A stretch of DNA of 44,488 bases from the NCBI GenBank assembly GCA_902784785.1, contig CACZWF010000005.1, positions 1 through 44,488 of the forward strand, written 5' to 3'. Position numbers and translations under genes: made by a program. This DNA is from an uncultured Bacteroidia bacterium. GTDB lineage: Bacteria > Bacteroidota > Bacteroidia > Bacteroidales > UBA932. The notes under the pieces were generated by a model. That model did not search any database. It was not told where the DNA came from and saw nothing but the letters and a program-made list of their open reading frames with translations. Shown in pieces: positions 42,874-44,488 of this stretch (position 1 is the first letter of the stretch; each line of letters begins with the position of its first letter).

Positions 42874-44274
42874 TTATTTCTCGGAAGCGGCCATCCGTTT
42901 TTCGCTGGGAATCAACAGGGCGCAAAGTCCTACGCCAATCAGCGAACCGATAGCCACTGAAAGCATCGCCGTATCCCAGGAACTGCCGGTGGCGATACCG
43001 CCCACGACAATCTTGGAGCAAACCGCATCACCCAAAAGATAACCGAAGAGGCCCACGAAGCCGGCGGCCGTACCCGCCGCGTTCTTGGGAACCAGGTTCA
43101 AGGCCTGCACGCCCGTCAAGGCGACCGGTCCGTAGATGAAGAAACCGATCATACACAGGGCCACATAGACCAACACCTTCTTGGTGGCGGCATCCACGGA
43201 AACGATATCGGCACCGACCATCCAATAAATCAGGACACCGACGGCGCACAGAAGCATACAAATCACATTCATCGGAGCGCAGCGGCCCTTGAAAAGTTTG
43301 GAAGTCGCCCAACCGCAGGCAATGGTTCCTACGGCACCCACGATATTGTGGACGGAGAAGGCCACCTTGCTCTCGGCGGCAGTCATAATGCCTTTTTCCT
43401 GCAGATAAGTAGGAGCCCAGTCACCGATGCCGTAACGGACCATATAGACGGCCACGTTGCTGATGGCGACCACCCACAGGAGTTTGTTTTTGAGCACATA
43501 ATCCACAAACAAGACCTTGAAGGGAAGTTTTTCGCCCGCAGTACCTTTGGACTTGACGCCGCTGTGGTCATTTCTCCAATCGCCGACCGAGGGCAGACCG
43601 CAAGACTCGGGGGTGTCGCGGATAGCCCACCAGCAGAACAAGGCAACGAGCATCGCAACGATAGCGGGGAACACGAAGTTGCCTCTCCAAGTCTGAACGA
43701 CGCCCAGATCGGCCGCCAAAGCGACACCGGCAATCGCCAGAAAACCCAAAGAGAAGCTACCGACGGTGTGAGAAACATTCCACACGCTCATCTTGAAACT
43801 CCGCTCGTTCTGGCTGAACCAATGCGCCATAATACGGCCGCAGGGAGGCCAGCCAAATCCGCTCAACCAACCTACGATGAGCATCAGGACAAAGATGATA
43901 GCGGTATTCAGGACGGTGTTGGGGCCGAAAGGAATGATACCGACGGCTAACATCACCAGCGCAGAGAGCACGAGGCCGACGCAAAGGAATTTACGGGCGT
44001 CGGAACGGTCGGAGACGCTGCCCATCACAAATTTGCTGAAAGCGTAAGCGATGGAAACGGCCGACATGGCAAGACCGACTTTTCCGGCATCCAGGATGCC
44101 GTCTTTGATCATATCAGGAGCGGCTAAAGAGAGATTCTTTCTGACCAAATAATAGGCGGCGTAGCCCAGGAAGGCTCCCAGGAACACCTTCAACCTCATC
44201 GATTTGTACTCTTTGTCAACTTTCTCTGCCGGTAATTGCGCCTTCGGCTTGGGCGGGTCTAAGAAACGTGCCAT
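42874..44274 (-). CDS. glpT: GlpT-type MFS organophosphate/phosphate antiporter
   Basis: This 466-residue, 12-helix transporter belongs to the organophosphate:phosphate antiporter family. Signatures are F-L-G-Y-A-A-Y-Y-L-V-R-K-N near 35-50 (substrate-binding Arg), F-V-M-G-S-V-S-D-R, G-F-G-W-P-P-C-G-R, V-W-N-V-S-H-T-V-G and Y-G-I-G-D-W-A-P. It should exchange glycerol-3-phosphate, or a related phosphate ester, for inorganic phosphate across the inner membrane. It is the first gene of a two-gene operon with glycerol-1-phosphate dehydrogenase and lies downstream of an rRNA terminator. Confidence 0.92.
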   Translation of the reverse strand: MARFLDPPKPKAQLPAEKVDKEYKSMRLKVFLGAFLGYAAYYLVRKNLSLAAPDMIKDGILDAGKVGLAMSAVSIAYAFSKFVMGSVSDRSDARKFLCVGLVLSALVMLAVGIIPFGPNTVLNTAIIFVLMLIVGWLSGFGWPPCGRIMAHWFSQNERSFKMSVWNVSHTVGSFSLGFLAIAGVALAADLGVVQTWRGNFVFPAIVAMLVALFCWWAIRDTPESCGLPSVGDWRNDHSGVKSKGTAGEKLPFKVLFVDYVLKNKLLWVVAISNVAVYMVRYGIGDWAPTYLQEKGIMTAAESKVAFSVHNIVGAVGTIACGWATSKLFKGRCAPMNVICMLLCAVGVLIYWMVGADIVSVDAATKKVLVYVALCMIGFFIYGPVALTGVQALNLVPKNAAGTAAGFVGLFGYLLGDAVCSKIVVGGIATGSSWDTAMLSVAIGSLIGVGLCALLIPSEKRMAASEK

Positions 44275-44299
44275 TATGAATCATTTTAGAAATAACTCG

Positions 44300-44307
44300 T
44301 AAAGTTA
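44300..44307 (-). promoter_or_regulatory. Probable -7 box of the glpT-type operon
   Basis: The minus strand reads TAACTTTA, seven of eight positions of TAnnTTTG, 25 nt before the ATG at 44274. No clear TTTG -33 is seen at standard spacing, so the call is tentative. Confidence 0.4.
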
Positions 44308-44350
44308 AGGAATTTTTTCTAAAACGCATAGTCTGTATACCTGCGAGGCA

Positions 44351-44393
44351 AATAAAAAAAAACAGGGGACAGTCGATTTGACCATCCCCTGTT
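44351..44393 (-). terminator. Intrinsic terminator of the rRNA operon
   Basis: The minus strand forms a 14-bp stem (AACAGGGGATGGTC with GACTGTCCCCTGTT, two G-U pairs) around a 5-nt loop (44361-44393), followed by a run of nine T. It lies immediately after the 5S rRNA 3' end. Confidence 0.95.
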
Positions 44394-44398
44394 AAGGA

Positions 44399-44488
44399 AT
44401 GCGGCAGCGACCTACTCTCCCACCTGGTGGGGCAGTACCATCGGCACTGGCGAGCTTAACTGCTCTGTTCGGAATGGGAAGAGGTGGG
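44399..44488 (-). rRNA. rrf: 5S ribosomal RNA (3' part; 5' end beyond window)
   Basis: The minus strand carries the conserved 5S core: CCCACCTCTTCCCATTCCG, then GAACAGAGCAGTTAAGCTC, GCCAGTGCCGATGGTACTGC, and the closing GGTGGGAGAGTAGGTCGCTGC. About 90 of 110 or so nucleotides are visible. 23S should lie to the right of the window. Confidence 0.95.

Overview
The window comes from a member of the Bacteroidetes, most likely order Bacteroidales. The evidence is two SusC/SusD pairs, lipoproteins with Cys lipoboxes, FISUMP, BACON and GLUG surface proteins, and promoters of the Bacteroidetes type (TTTG, about 20 nt, TAnnTTTG). GC content is moderately high, so the antisense strand of most genes is also open. 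An uncultured gut or rumen lineage is plausible, but I cannot assign a genus.

Region A (1-12720, minus strand, read right to left) is a polysaccharide-utilisation-like operon with no recognisable glycosidase. It holds SusC, a SusD-like lipoprotein, a BACON/GLUG lipoprotein, a calcineurin-type phosphoesterase lipoprotein, and a GLUG-phosphoesterase fusion that runs off the left edge. Its enzymes point to a phosphorylated or phosphodiester-containing ligand.

Region B (12712-30470, minus strand) is a second, enzyme-rich PUL. In order it encodes a fimbrillin/FISUMP lipoprotein broken by a one-base slip in a G8 tract, a 44-residue small protein overlapping the next start, SusC, SusD, a 668-residue lipoprotein of unknown family, an FN3 plus FGE-like lipoprotein, GH105, GH28, a sialate-O-acetylesterase-type esterase, and a GH63/MGH1-like hydrolase. 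It ends in a GH92 C-terminal remnant. GH105, GH28 and the esterase suggest an acetylated, uronate-rich (pectin-like) glycan. GH105 needs an unsaturated product, yet no known lyase is present, so the 668-residue protein is the best candidate for the missing lyase. Promoters A and B share a nearly identical block of about 38 bp over the -33 region, so a common regulator is likely.

Region C (30465-33687) is the uronate module: an SDR-type mannonate oxidoreductase (uxuB role) and mannonate dehydratase (uxuA), divergent from a XylR-type regulator (LacI-like sensor plus AraC DNA-binding domain). Both divergent genes have a TAnnTTTG box only 4 nt before the ATG, which predicts leaderless mRNAs. The module turns fructuronate into 2-keto-3-deoxygluconate and so links PUL B to glucuronate catabolism.

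Region D (33725-44488) is mostly housekeeping. It contains a YfhO-family membrane protein and a GT4 glycosyltransferase (each carrying an in-frame copy of a dispersed palindromic repeat), an acyl-CoA synthetase-like enzyme with cysK and cysE on the plus strand, then sn-glycerol-1-phosphate dehydrogenase and a GlpT-type transporter on the minus strand. The window ends in a strong terminator and the 3' part of a 5S rRNA gene, marking the end of an rRNA operon.
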